From Hyphomicrobiales bacterium (GTDB taxonomy: Bacteria; Pseudomonadota; Alphaproteobacteria; Rhizobiales; Rhizobiaceae): a stretch of 64,000 nucleotides of DNA. The notes beneath the pieces are model-generated. The model was given only the letters and a program-made list of their open reading frames with translations, was not told where the DNA came from and ran no database searches. A program made the translations under genes and the position numbers. The stretch is from positions 124,001-188,000 of the forward strand of contig UCIT01000017.1 of the NCBI GenBank assembly GCA_900472625.1, written 5' to 3'. This document shows positions 45,901 to 54,756 of this stretch, piece after piece. Position 1 is the stretch's first letter, and every line of letters starts with the position of its first letter.

Positions 45901-46228
45901 GCTGCACCTCATTATTGAATGCGGATTGGCTGGTGCGATGCCGTGGGCGTCGCTAGCCACATGGAACATCATGGGTTTGCATGACGAAAACCCATGCACG
46001 CGGATCCACCCATACGGTAGGATATGCGAAAGGCAGTCTCGACGTGATTTGTATGCGCGGTTACATAGCACGGGAGAACAAGGCAAGCCAGCCGACGCCC
46101 GTAAGGCTTCCGCCTTACCTTAGCGCCGGCAAGCCGCCTATCTGGGCGCACCGGATGGCGCCACAAGGACACGCGTCTGGCGCGTTGCCGCAAGTACGTT
46201 GCGGCCATCAGCAGTGAAGGAAGACACA
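45901..46228. other. Divergent intergenic region with two hairpins
   Basis: A 328-bp region between the cyclase (minus) and the pcaD-like gene (plus). It holds a 9-bp inverted repeat CATGGGTTT (45970-45978) / AAACCCATG (45988-45996) and a hairpin GTAAGGC-TTCC-GCCTTAC (46101-46118). Both could be operators or attenuator-like stems. No gene is seen. Confidence 0.4.
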
Positions 46229-47037
46229 ATGCAGTTCACCCGCATCAACGATACAACGATCCATTACCAGTTGATCGGCGGGCCTGCCGACAAGCCAGTT
46301 ATCGTTTTCGTCAACGCGCTCGGAACCGACTTCAGGATCTGGCGCGATGTTGTCGTCAGATTGGCTGGTGACTATGCGATCGTGCTCTGCGACAAGCGTG
46401 GCCACGGATTGTCGTCCATCGGCCAGATGCCCTACACGATCGATGATCACGCATCCGACCTCCTCGGCCTGCTCGATCTGCTTGCGGTGAAGAATGCGTT
46501 CCTCTGCGGTCTTTCGGTGGGCGGAATGATCGCGCAGGCGGTGTATCACCAGAGCCCGGAACTGGTGCAGGGGCTTATCCTTTGCGATACCGCACACAAG
46601 ATCGGCACACAGGAAAGCTGGAACGCGCGTATCGAATCCGTTGAAAGAGCGGGGCTTGCGAGCATCGTCGATCGGATCATGGAGCTCTGGTTCACGCCAC
46701 CGTTCCGCCGCCCCGAGAACACTGCGTACGATGGATACGCCAACATGCTGGTCCGCCAGCCGGTCGAGGGGTATCTGGCCACGTGCGCTGCCATACGCGA
46801 TGCCGACTACGCCGAGGCAGTCAAGACGATCGCTGTTCCAACCATCTGCATCGTCGGCGAACAGGATGGATCGACGCCGCCGGATCTCGTCAGGTCGATG
46901 GCCGCCTGATTCCCGATGCGCGCTACGAGGTGATCGCGGATTCCGGCCACCTGCCCTGCGTCGAACAGCCCGAAGCCTTGGCCGCGGTGATCCGCGCATT
47001 CATCGACTACGCCTCTCACGATGCGCGCCGCGTCTAA
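46229..47037 (+). pseudogene. pcaD: 3-oxoadipate enol-lactonase, frameshifted
   Basis: An alpha/beta hydrolase of the PcaD type, which opens 3-oxoadipate enol-lactone in the protocatechuate/catechol beta-ketoadipate pathway. The first frame (46229-46909) contains the nucleophile elbow GLSVGGM, DKRGHGLS and GEQDGSTPP, then stops after RSMAA. The protein clearly goes on in another frame (from about 46901) as LIPDARYEVIADSGHLPCVEQP to 47037, and this part carries the catalytic histidine. Loss of one base (or four) near 46897-46910 explains the break. Either the gene is inactive or the base call is wrong. No other beta-ketoadipate gene is nearby. Confidence 0.82.
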
Positions 47038-47359
47038 AGCACGGCCCCTGCATTGCCTCATTCCACTTTGGTCGAATGCCGAGGCAATTGCATTCGGGCA
47101 ACCGAATTCCCATCTATTTCTCAGGAAAACAGGGTTTTGCCATTCCAAATTGGCCGGTCATCACTGCTATTTACCAAAATCGAACCATAAGCAGTTGCTT
47201 TCCGTGACAAAACCCGGTTGCTTAAGAAATTCGATCACATCAGATGATAGTGGTTGGATGTGGTACTGAAGACAGAGACGGCTTCGGAAATCCGCACTTC
47301 GTGTCAGGCTTGAGTGATGATTGCGTGACGTGGCAGGGTTGGCCCATTTTGAAAAAGCG

Positions 47360-48190
47360 ATGAGTAAAGATCTCTTTCAAGTAAAGTTCTGGGGCGTTCG
47401 CGGCAGTATCCCGGTCTCCGGGCCTGAATTCGATCGCTATGGAGGTAATACCTCTTGCATCGAAATCCGCTGTGGTGAACACCGGATGATCTTCGACGCG
47501 GGCTCCGGCGCGCGCGAAGCAGGCCTTTGCATGCTCAACGACCAGGTCCGCGACGTCGACCTTTTCTTCAGCCACTGCCACTATGACCACATCATTGGCC
47601 TACCGTTTTTCAAGGCTATCTACTATCCCTCGATCGACCTGCGCATCTGGTCCGGCCACCTTGACGGCAAGATGAGCACGCGCGAGATGATCGAACAATT
47701 CATCAGCCCACCCTGGTTTCCTGTGAAGACCGACATCTGTCAGGCGACGATGAGCTTCCGCGATTTTCGCGCCGGTCAGACATTGGAGCCGCATCCCGGT
47801 GTCAGGATCAAGACGTTCATGCTCAACCATCCGGGCGGCGCCATCGGATACCGGATCGAATATCAGGGCCGCTCGCTGGCACTTGTTTATGACGTGGAAC
47901 ACATCCCCGGCACGCACGATCCGGTGGCGCTTGAAATGATGGCGGGTGCCGATCTTGCGGTTTACGACTGTACCTACAACGAAGACGAGATGCAGCGTTT
48001 CAAGGGTTTTGGCCATTCGACCTGGCAGCATGGCATCGAGCTCGCGAAAATGGCCGGCACCAAGCATTTTGCGCTTTTTCACCATGCGCCATCCCGCACG
48101 GATACACAGCTGGAAGCAATGGAGAAGGACGCACAGGCCGCCTTCCCAAACTCCTTCGCGGCCCGCGACAACCAAGTACTCGACCTTTAA
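47360..48190 (+). CDS. Metallo-beta-lactamase-fold hydrolase
   Basis: A 276-residue soluble enzyme beginning LFQVKFWGVRGSIPVSG, a start typical of the MBL subgroup related to class II cyclic-nucleotide phosphodiesterases and PhnP. The metal site HCHYDH, a later His (LNHPGG), Asp in YDVEH and the final HH in LFHHAP are present. ATG 47360 is used although the ribosome site is weak; a GTG at 47321 would add 13 residues. It converges with the deacetylase gene, overlapping by four bases at the stops. Lying between cyclase genes it might degrade a cyclic nucleotide, but this is only a suggestion. Confidence 0.85.
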   Translation: MSKDLFQVKFWGVRGSIPVSGPEFDRYGGNTSCIEIRCGEHRMIFDAGSGAREAGLCMLNDQVRDVDLFFSHCHYDHIIGLPFFKAIYYPSIDLRIWSGHLDGKMSTREMIEQFISPPWFPVKTDICQATMSFRDFRAGQTLEPHPGVRIKTFMLNHPGGAIGYRIEYQGRSLALVYDVEHIPGTHDPVALEMMAGADLAVYDCTYNEDEMQRFKGFGHSTWQHGIELAKMAGTKHFALFHHAPSRTDTQLEAMEKDAQAAFPNSFAARDNQVLDL

Positions 48191-48936
48191 ATCAGCAGCG
48201 CCCGCGCGGATTTCCAGGCAATAGCGGGATGATCCGCCGTGGACTTCAAGAGCTGTGCGAGGAAGTCCCAGGCCGTCGCGTCGTGCACGAGGTGATGGGT
48301 GAGAATGCCGATCGGCTCTCCGTCATCATCAAAACGAGCCCGCAGTTCCCCGACAAGTTCGGCAATCAGCTCGACATGCGGCCGGCCACCGCGAACACCG
48401 TGCCAGTTCATGATATCGACATGGGTGTTGAGCATCGGGATCGGTCCACCTGCCTGCGCCCTGCCGTAGATCGACAAGGCCTCAAGCCCCAGCCCAGGCA
48501 AATCGGGAATCAACGCCTTGCTGATCCGGTTCCACGGCGGCACCAGCATCGGTACGAATTGCTGGGGAAACAGTCGGCGCAAAATGGCGCCCCCGTCGCG
48601 CAGTTCGCCGAGCACCGTATCGACAGGGCGATGCGCGCCGAGCTCCTGCTTCTTCTCGTCGGGTCCGGCATGATTGGCGTGCGCCCATCCGTGCAGCGCC
48701 ACCAGAGCATGAGGCTCGATGCTTAATCTGGCAGCGAGCGGTTCGCCTGAGGTCGCGGGAATGGCAGCAAGTGTCAGCGGCACGCTTGCCGTGCGCGTCA
48801 AGTCCAGAAGCTGCTCAAGCGCCGGCGTCGGCTCCGCGGCATCATCGTCACGAAGCCACAGCCGGGCCGTTCGGCCAGCATTGCACCAGCGGTCGAGTTC
48901 AACGCGCAACGGCGCCCAGGTTTCATCGACCGTCAT
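48187..48936 (-). CDS. Polysaccharide deacetylase-like protein
   Basis: A 249-residue protein with features of NodB-type (CE4) deacetylases: WLRDDDAAEPT with the Asp pair, LTLAAIP, the metal histidines in HGWAHANHA, and a late THHLVHD. The TGATG junction at 48936 couples it to the glycosyltransferase gene upstream, and this ATG gives the conserved N-terminus; the much longer frame to 49386 overlaps that gene and is rejected. No signal peptide is seen, so it may act on a cytoplasmic sugar precursor. The pair likely modifies a sugar or glycolipid. Confidence 0.8.
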   Translation of the reverse strand: MTVDETWAPLRVELDRWCNAGRTARLWLRDDDAAEPTPALEQLLDLTRTASVPLTLAAIPATSGEPLAARLSIEPHALVALHGWAHANHAGPDEKKQELGAHRPVDTVLGELRDGGAILRRLFPQQFVPMLVPPWNRISKALIPDLPGLGLEALSIYGRAQAGGPIPMLNTHVDIMNWHGVRGGRPHVELIAELVGELRARFDDDGEPIGILTHHLVHDATAWDFLAQLLKSTADHPAIAWKSARALLI

Positions 48937-50021
48937 CAATTTGCTCCTGCATATTTCCGTAGAATTTCGTCGAGCGTTCCTGCCGCAACCGTCAACGATC
49001 GCTCGGCAAGCACGAAGTGACGCGCCGCCTCGCCCATAGCCTGGCGCGTGGAGGGATCGTCCAGCAGGGTGGCGAGCGCGGCTGCATAAGCGGCGACATC
49101 GCCGTCCGGCGTCAGATACCCTGTGACACCTGCCTGAACCACCTCCGGCACGCCGGCCGTCTGTTGCGCGACAACAGGCAAGCCGGCTGCCTGCGCCTCC
49201 AGATAGGCAAGACCATACGCCTCGCCACAACCCGGCCAAGCATAGGCCCCGGCATGTCCGAGCGCATCGGCGATTTCGGCAGCATCGCGTTCGCCCAGCC
49301 ACTCGATTCTGTGCGGCTCGAACTGCGAAAACAACTGCTCGACCTCTGATCGCATTGGACCATCGCCGATGATTGCCAGCGTCCATGGCTTGTCGCTGAT
49401 CTCAGCGAGCGCGCCGGCCAGCATCCTGTAACTTTCCATCTTGTCGCCGGCTCGCATCATCGCGACGGTGATCAATCGGGTTGGCTGCGGCTTAGAGATG
49501 GCACCTTCAAACAACACCGTATCGATAAACGGCGCAAGCTGCGCGACGGTTGCCTGAGGGAGAGCGCGTTCCAGGCCCAGCCGATCGCGCTGCGTGAAGG
49601 CGATGTTGACGGCGGCATCCTTGACCTGCGCTGCGACCTGCGCCTGAAACGGCGCCCAATCGCTTTGGTCCCGCTTCGCAGAATAGGAGGCTTCGGCGGT
49701 CATGTGGGGTATGTCGAACTCGGCACACAGCGCCGGCCCGAACGGATCCACCGACTTGTAGTAGGGATGATAGCAGAACCAGAGCTGCGGCTTTTCCCCA
49801 TCCGACCAGACTGCTCGCAGCCGCTGCAGTTCGGGCGCGGCACAGGCTACAACTTCGGCTGCCGCTTCGGGTGTTGCGGCGAAGCTGCGAAACTCCGAGG
49901 CAATATCTACCGTGTGGCCAGCTAATTCCAGTGCACGGATCAACAGCCGTGCCATCAGCCTGTCGCCCGACGGCACGGGATGATTGGGAGATTTGAGCGG
50001 TGCGTAGAATGCGATGCGCAT
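48936..50021 (-). CDS. GT4 glycosyltransferase
   Basis: A 361-residue GT-B enzyme: RIAFYAPLKSPNHPVPSGD at the start with the acceptor loop, ITVAMMRAGDK and LAIIGDGPM in the second domain, and the E-x7-E donor motif GEAYGLAYLEAQAAGLPVV. Retaining transferases of this group use UDP- or GDP-sugars on the cytoplasmic membrane face. GAAG six bases before ATG 50021 supports this start. It is coupled to the deacetylase-like gene by a one-base overlap. Substrates are unknown. Confidence 0.9.
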   Translation of the reverse strand: MRIAFYAPLKSPNHPVPSGDRLMARLLIRALELAGHTVDIASEFRSFAATPEAAAEVVACAAPELQRLRAVWSDGEKPQLWFCYHPYYKSVDPFGPALCAEFDIPHMTAEASYSAKRDQSDWAPFQAQVAAQVKDAAVNIAFTQRDRLGLERALPQATVAQLAPFIDTVLFEGAISKPQPTRLITVAMMRAGDKMESYRMLAGALAEISDKPWTLAIIGDGPMRSEVEQLFSQFEPHRIEWLGERDAAEIADALGHAGAYAWPGCGEAYGLAYLEAQAAGLPVVAQQTAGVPEVVQAGVTGYLTPDGDVAAYAAALATLLDDPSTRQAMGEAARHFVLAERSLTVAAGTLDEILRKYAGAN

Positions 50022-50166
50022 CAGGACTTCTCTGCCGAAACGGAGTGTTCACAGCCGTCCGCTGGTCGTGTCGAGGAAAAGTTTGCTATGGTGTTCGTGT
50101 CCTTACGGCTCGCTGACGAACATGTGACGTACACACGCGGTTGAAAGACGGCAATAAAACCTCAAT

Positions 50167-50184
50167 TGCCTTACCAATAAGGCA
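50167..50184. promoter_or_regulatory. Hairpin/operator upstream of redox cyclase
   Basis: A perfect inverted repeat TGCCTTA-CCAA-TAAGGCA lies 32 bp before the ATG at 50216 in an otherwise empty, AT-richer stretch. It could be an operator or a 5-prime leader stem. Confidence 0.35.
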
Positions 50185-50215
50185 TATGTGATTTGGGTTT
50201 CAAGAACGGGATTGA

Positions 50216-51937
50216 ATGGCAATCGTCGCAGCCAGCAGCATTTTCTCGGAGCGTTCGATCAGACGCGCCCGGCTGGGCTCCGGCCTTGTCATGTTCGCCT
50301 TTGCTCTGCTGCATTTTTCCAATCACGCCCTCGGTCTCATTTCCGTGTCCGCGGCAGAGGATGGTAGACGGTTTTTCACCGCCCTCTGGCGAAATCCGGT
50401 CGGCACGCTCGTTCTTTATGGCGCGATCCTCACGCATATCGGCCTGGTCTTGCGCGGCATCTACATCCGCCGCAGCCTGATCATGCCCAAGGGAGAGATG
50501 GCGCAGATCGTGCTCGGCCTAGCGATACCGCTGCTGCTGATCGACCATGTGATCGGAACACGGATCGTTCACAGTCTCTACGGGTATCGGGACAACTACG
50601 AGACGATCATGCGGACACTATGGATCACCGCGCCAGGTAACGGCCTGCGGCAGATCTTCGCTCTGATCATCGTCTGGTTTCACGGTTGTATCGGCCTGCA
50701 TTACTGGCTGCGCTATCGAACCTGGTACACCGATGTGGCGGCGCCGCTACTTGCGATCGCCATTCTCGTCCCCGTGTTGGCCATTCTCGGCTTCATCGAA
50801 ATGGGCCGTACGATCGCCGAGCCAGCCTATGAAGGTATCGTCGACACCGGCCGGTACGAGGCCAATCTTAACGCCCGCTACGCCACCGATCCGCAGGCAA
50901 GGGCAGAGGTCGCCATGATCCGCACTGGGCTTTACGGCTCATTCGCTGGTGCCCTGTTCGTCGTGGTAGCGGCGCGAACCCACCGACGGTGGAGAGAACG
51001 GGTGAACCAGATCGCGGTTCGCTATCAGGGCGGTGAGGTCGTGAATGTACCGCGCGGGTTTACCGTCCTCGAAGCCAGCCGGCTGGGTGGAATTCCACAC
51101 TATGCGGTCTGCGGCGGCAAGGGCCAGTGTTCGACCTGTCGCGTGCAGGTTCTCAGTAGTTTTGAAAACCTACCAACGCCGGACAAGCTGGAGCAATCGA
51201 CGCTCAAACGGATCAACGCAGCCCCCGATGTCCGGCTCGCCTGCCAGCTGCGTCCAACCCATGACCTGACCGTGGTGCCCTTGCTACTGCCGGCAGCCAC
51301 GGAGGCCGCAGTCCCGGCCAACACCCAGGAAACCAGCCCCGGCCGCGAGCGCGAGATCGCCGTTCTCTTCTGCGATATTCGTAACTTCACCACACTGACG
51401 GAAGAACGCCTGCCGTTCGATATCGTGTTCCTGTTGAACCGGTACTTTGCCCTGGTCGGAAATGCCGTCGAAAAGGCCGGTGGCCGCATCGACAAATTCA
51501 TCGGCGACGGGGCAATGGCATTGTTCGGCATCGGCACCTCACCGGAGGAAGCCTGTCGCCAAGCCCTCGTAGCGGCGGCTGCCATCACCCGCGACATCGA
51601 GGCGCTCGGTCGGGAGCTGTCGGACGAGCTGTCTCTGCCATTACGGATCGCGATCGGCATCCATACCGGCCCGGCCGTGGTCGGCACGCTTGGCTACGGG
51701 CGGGTTCGAAGCACGACGGCGATCGGCGACATGGTCAACGTCGCCAGTCGCCTGGAGGCGGCAGCCAAGGAGTTTGACGTCGCGCTCGTCGTCTCGGAGC
51801 CGGTGGCAATGCTGGCCGGTGCGGATATGGGCGGGATAGAAAGCCGGGAAATCAACGTGCGTGGCCGGGCTCTGCCCTTGAAAGTCTACGTCATTCCGCG
51901 AGACAAGGCGACCGAACTGCTCGAAGGGAAAGACTGA
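50216..51937 (+). CDS. Membrane adenylate cyclase with His-rich helical anchor and 2Fe-2S domain (CyaC-like)
   Basis: A 573-residue protein in three parts. Six membrane helices (about 18-260) hold histidines placed as in diheme cytochrome b anchors (HFSNH, THIGL, DHVIG, WFHGCIGLH). A ferredoxin-like domain (about 265-370) has C-GGKGQ-C-ST-C and a later ACQL, the C-x5-C-x2-C...C pattern for a plant-type 2Fe-2S cluster. A class III cyclase domain follows, with FCDIRNFT, FIGDGAMALFG and GDMVNVASRLE. The layout resembles the redox-regulated CyaC of Sinorhizobium meliloti, described from memory as quinone-responsive. It is coupled to the FkbM gene by a one-base overlap. Activation by the respiratory redox state is inferred. 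Confidence 0.92.
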   Translation: MAIVAASSIFSERSIRRARLGSGLVMFAFALLHFSNHALGLISVSAAEDGRRFFTALWRNPVGTLVLYGAILTHIGLVLRGIYIRRSLIMPKGEMAQIVLGLAIPLLLIDHVIGTRIVHSLYGYRDNYETIMRTLWITAPGNGLRQIFALIIVWFHGCIGLHYWLRYRTWYTDVAAPLLAIAILVPVLAILGFIEMGRTIAEPAYEGIVDTGRYEANLNARYATDPQARAEVAMIRTGLYGSFAGALFVVVAARTHRRWRERVNQIAVRYQGGEVVNVPRGFTVLEASRLGGIPHYAVCGGKGQCSTCRVQVLSSFENLPTPDKLEQSTLKRINAAPDVRLACQLRPTHDLTVVPLLLPAATEAAVPANTQETSPGREREIAVLFCDIRNFTTLTEERLPFDIVFLLNRYFALVGNAVEKAGGRIDKFIGDGAMALFGIGTSPEEACRQALVAAAAITRDIEALGRELSDELSLPLRIAIGIHTGPAVVGTLGYGRVRSTTAIGDMVNVASRLEAAAKEFDVALVVSEPVAMLAGADMGGIESREINVRGRALPLKVYVIPRDKATELLEGKD

Positions 51938-52815
51938 TGCCGGCGCAGACGCGATTGACCGCGAAATACTGGATGAAGCGCTGGCGCAAGGTTCGCAACA
52001 CGATCGCCCGCAAGCTTCTCGATACCCGTACCGGCCGCCGCATGCTGATCGAGAGCATCGGGCCGCGGGTTGTTTCCATGACCGTCGATGCCGGCGATCA
52101 TCTGATGAGCTTCTCGCCGTCCGACTACATCGGTCGCAAGGTGTTTCGCAAAGGGCACTTCGAGCGCGATCATGTCGATCGGCTGATCGCCATCCTGCGG
52201 CAGCGCGGCTTGATGCAGAGAAGCAGCCATTTACTTGAGATCGGCGGGAACATCGGCACGCAGACGGTCTATTTCGCTCTGAGCGGCGCCTATGCGCATA
52301 TCGTCAGCATCGAGCCCGACCCGAGAAACTATCCGCTGCTGCGGCTTAATATCCGCCAAAATCACCTTGAGGCGACCGTGACAACTGTCAACTGCGCTGC
52401 AGGCGATGCAATTGGCGAGATCGACTTCTTCATGAATGCCAACAACCACGGCAAGAGCAGCGCGATACGGCAAAGTGCAAGCGACACGAAAATCAGCGTT
52501 CCGGTGAAACCGGTGACGGGGATCCTGTCGGATCTATCGATCGATCCTGCCGCCATTGGCCTCGTTTGGATGGATATCGAAGGCTACGAGCCTGTCGCCT
52601 GTCGCTCGATGGTACCGTTGCTACAGCGTCGCGTGCCGCTCTACATGGAGTTCACGCCGAGTTTCTACGGGCCTCAGCAGACGCGCGACTTCATCACCAC
52701 GCTGTCCGGATTCTACGACACGTGCCTAGTCTTTTTCGAGGATCACGAGAAGGAAATGAAGGTTGTCGATCTGCCCGGCGACATCGACCAGTACGATGTC
52801 TTGTTTCTGCCCTGA
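51937..52815 (+). CDS. FkbM-family methyltransferase
   Basis: A 292-residue SAM-dependent methyltransferase: LLEIGGNIGTQTVYFAL is motif I, IVSIEPDPRNYPLLRLNI the acidic post-I loop, and IGLVWMDIEGYEP the FkbM signature. Members O-methylate sugars, polyketides or similar hydroxyls. The first 30 residues are strongly basic (WMKRWRKVRNTIARKLL) and may associate with the membrane. The ATG overlaps the cyclase TGA by one base, which makes co-expression with the redox cyclase certain at the level of RNA. It abuts the convergent methyltransferase gene. The substrate is unknown; surface glycans are the obvious candidates here. Confidence 0.9.
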   Translation: MPAQTRLTAKYWMKRWRKVRNTIARKLLDTRTGRRMLIESIGPRVVSMTVDAGDHLMSFSPSDYIGRKVFRKGHFERDHVDRLIAILRQRGLMQRSSHLLEIGGNIGTQTVYFALSGAYAHIVSIEPDPRNYPLLRLNIRQNHLEATVTTVNCAAGDAIGEIDFFMNANNHGKSSAIRQSASDTKISVPVKPVTGILSDLSIDPAAIGLVWMDIEGYEPVACRSMVPLLQRRVPLYMEFTPSFYGPQQTRDFITTLSGFYDTCLVFFEDHEKEMKVVDLPGDIDQYDVLFLP

Positions 52816-53295
52816 TCAGCGGCGGCGATACAGGAAGTAGCGGCCTTCCTTGATGCCCGCAGGCAGCGGCAGCGGTTCGAGTTCCGGACGATCGATCGGC
52901 AGGCCACTCACGGCGATCCCGCCCGGCGTCAGCACGCCGACCATCAGTTGCGGCAGCCACCTCAGGGTGACTGCATCAATTTCGTCGTGGCCGGTGCCGA
53001 TGTCGGCGTGTGCGAGAGCCGCGCCGATGCCGAGGAAGGCCTGGCCGGACTCGCGGATCTCCCCGGTCACCATATTCTCGGCTGGCGGCGTCGAGGACGA
53101 ATAGGAGCGCACATCGCGATCGAACGCGATGATACGGCGATCCGGAAAATGCTCTCGAAGATGATCGTAGGTTCGGCCGTTGCCGAGGCCAAACTCAAGA
53201 ACCGGGCCTTCGGTCTTGCCCACCAGGTCGACGATCGAATTGAGAATGTCACGCTGGGCCGTCAAACGGCGGATGAAGCTGTCGAGGCGGCTCAT
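52816..53295 (-). CDS. Small SAM methyltransferase (Methyltransf_17-like)
   Basis: A 159-residue class I methyltransferase with VLEFGLGNGRTYDHL as motif I, RRIIAFDRDVRS as motif II, and a late LTPGGIAVSGLP strand. It lacks large substrate-recognition inserts and matches the short SAM-methyltransferase family seen in rhizobia and relatives. No signal or membrane segment. The gene is convergent with FkbM, stop to stop, and 285 bp without a clear feature lie upstream. Target unknown. Confidence 0.8.
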   Translation of the reverse strand: MSRLDSFIRRLTAQRDILNSIVDLVGKTEGPVLEFGLGNGRTYDHLREHFPDRRIIAFDRDVRSYSSSTPPAENMVTGEIRESGQAFLGIGAALAHADIGTGHDEIDAVTLRWLPQLMVGVLTPGGIAVSGLPIDRPELEPLPLPAGIKEGRYFLYRRR

Positions 53296-53580
53296 TGAAT
53301 CTGTGTCCGTTCACTTCGCTTGGAAGCGGATGCGAGCGCATCGCGCTTGAGATGGCCGCATCTGGTGCAAGCTGGAACAGCGCAACCTTCAGTCGACATG
53401 CCTGATCGCGCCGTCGGCAAAAGAGCGGCGCTGGCGGTAGAGCTAGCGGCAAAGCTTTAGGCTTGCAAGCCGACATTTGCGGGGCTTTGATCGGCTCACG
53501 CCAAGGTGACCACTCCACTCGCTGCCAATTGCCGCAAAATGGCGTTGCGATGCTCCTGCCGGTCTGTTCTAAGTTTTCTC

Positions 53581-54756
53581 ATGAACGACATTTTAAGCGA
53601 TCCCTTCTTCGAGACCGTGCCTGTCTTCGACCAATTCGAAGGCGTGACCGATACCGGAAACTACCGCCGCCTGCCCGATGACTGGGTCTTGGCGGTCGCC
53701 GACGTCGTCGGCTCGACGAAAGCCATCATGGATGGTCGCTACAAGGACGTGAACATGGCCGGCGCGAGTGTCATCTCGGCCGTGCTCAATGCGCTTGGGA
53801 AGGGTGACTACCCTTTCGTCTTCGGCGGCGATGGCGCCCTTGTGGCCCTGCCGGGCGCGCTGGAGCCCGCCGCCCGCAACGCATTGGCGGCTGCACAAAG
53901 ATGGGCCGAAGAAGATCTGAAACTGACGCTGCGCATTGCGCTGGTGCCTGTCAACGACATCAGGCTTGAGGGACTGGACGTCCGCGTCGCTCGCTATTCG
54001 GCGAGCCCTTTCGTGTCTTACGCGATGTTTGCAGGCGGTGGAACAAGTTGGGCCGAACGGCAGATGAAGGATGGCCGTTACGGCGTCGATCCCGCTACGG
54101 CTGGAGCGCGCCCAGACCTCACGGGGCTGTCCTGTCGCTGGAACCCGATCGAGGCCCGCAATGGCGAGATCGTCTCGATCATCGCCGTGCCCGGCGATCG
54201 CGGCGTCACACCGGAGTTTCGCACGCTGGTGAACGACGTGGTGGCCCTATCCGCCGAGCAAAGTCGCGACGCGCATCCCGTGCCCGCGGACGGGCCAGCG
54301 CTCGCTTTTTCCCTCAAGGGCATCAATCGCGAGGCGCGCGCCACGGCCCCCGTCGGCGGTCGGCTGCGACAGCGTCTATCGATCATCCTGCAGATTGGCC
54401 TGACCGTGCTCCTGCACAAGCTCAATCTGAAATTTGGCAGCTTCGATGCACGCCGCTACAAGCAGGACGTCGCCGACAACTCCGACTTTCGCAAGTTCGA
54501 CGACGGGCTGAAGATGACCGTCGACATCGACGCCGGCCGTCTTGCGCAAATCCGCACGCTCCTGGAACAAGCGCAGGTTGATGGCATTGCCCGCTACGGA
54601 CTGCATAGCCAGACATCGGCGCTGATGACATGCTTCGTACCGACGCCGTTGTCGCGCGATCACATGCACTTCATCGACGGTGCCAGCGGTGGCTATGCCG
54701 TCGCCGCCAGCCAGATATCCGGCAAGACGCTGTCGATTGGCGAGGTTACGCCTTGA
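53581..54756 (+). CDS. DUF3095 protein, cyclase-like N-terminal domain
   Basis: A 391-residue soluble protein of the DUF3095 type. The N-terminal 130 residues contain VLAVADVVGSTKAI and PFVFGGDGALVALPG, placed like the two metal-Asp motifs of class III nucleotidyl cyclases (D-[IV]-x-G-[FS]-T and GDG), so the fold is probably related. The C-terminal half, with HKLNLKFGSFDARRYKQD, is a separate helical module of unknown role. ATG 53581 fits the family start; a longer frame to 53506 is not supported. It overlaps the convergent dehydrogenase gene by 11 bp. Whether it makes a cyclic nucleotide or only binds one cannot be said. Confidence 0.85.
   Translation: MNDILSDPFFETVPVFDQFEGVTDTGNYRRLPDDWVLAVADVVGSTKAIMDGRYKDVNMAGASVISAVLNALGKGDYPFVFGGDGALVALPGALEPAARNALAAAQRWAEEDLKLTLRIALVPVNDIRLEGLDVRVARYSASPFVSYAMFAGGGTSWAERQMKDGRYGVDPATAGARPDLTGLSCRWNPIEARNGEIVSIIAVPGDRGVTPEFRTLVNDVVALSAEQSRDAHPVPADGPALAFSLKGINREARATAPVGGRLRQRLSIILQIGLTVLLHKLNLKFGSFDARRYKQDVADNSDFRKFDDGLKMTVDIDAGRLAQIRTLLEQAQVDGIARYGLHSQTSALMTCFVPTPLSRDHMHFIDGASGGYAVAASQISGKTLSIGEVTP

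Noticed and set aside
48937..49386. 150-residue N-terminal extension of the deacetylase-like protein
   Set aside because: It lies wholly inside the glycosyltransferase gene, is Arg/Cys/Gly-rich, and the TGATG junction at 48936 gives a better start.
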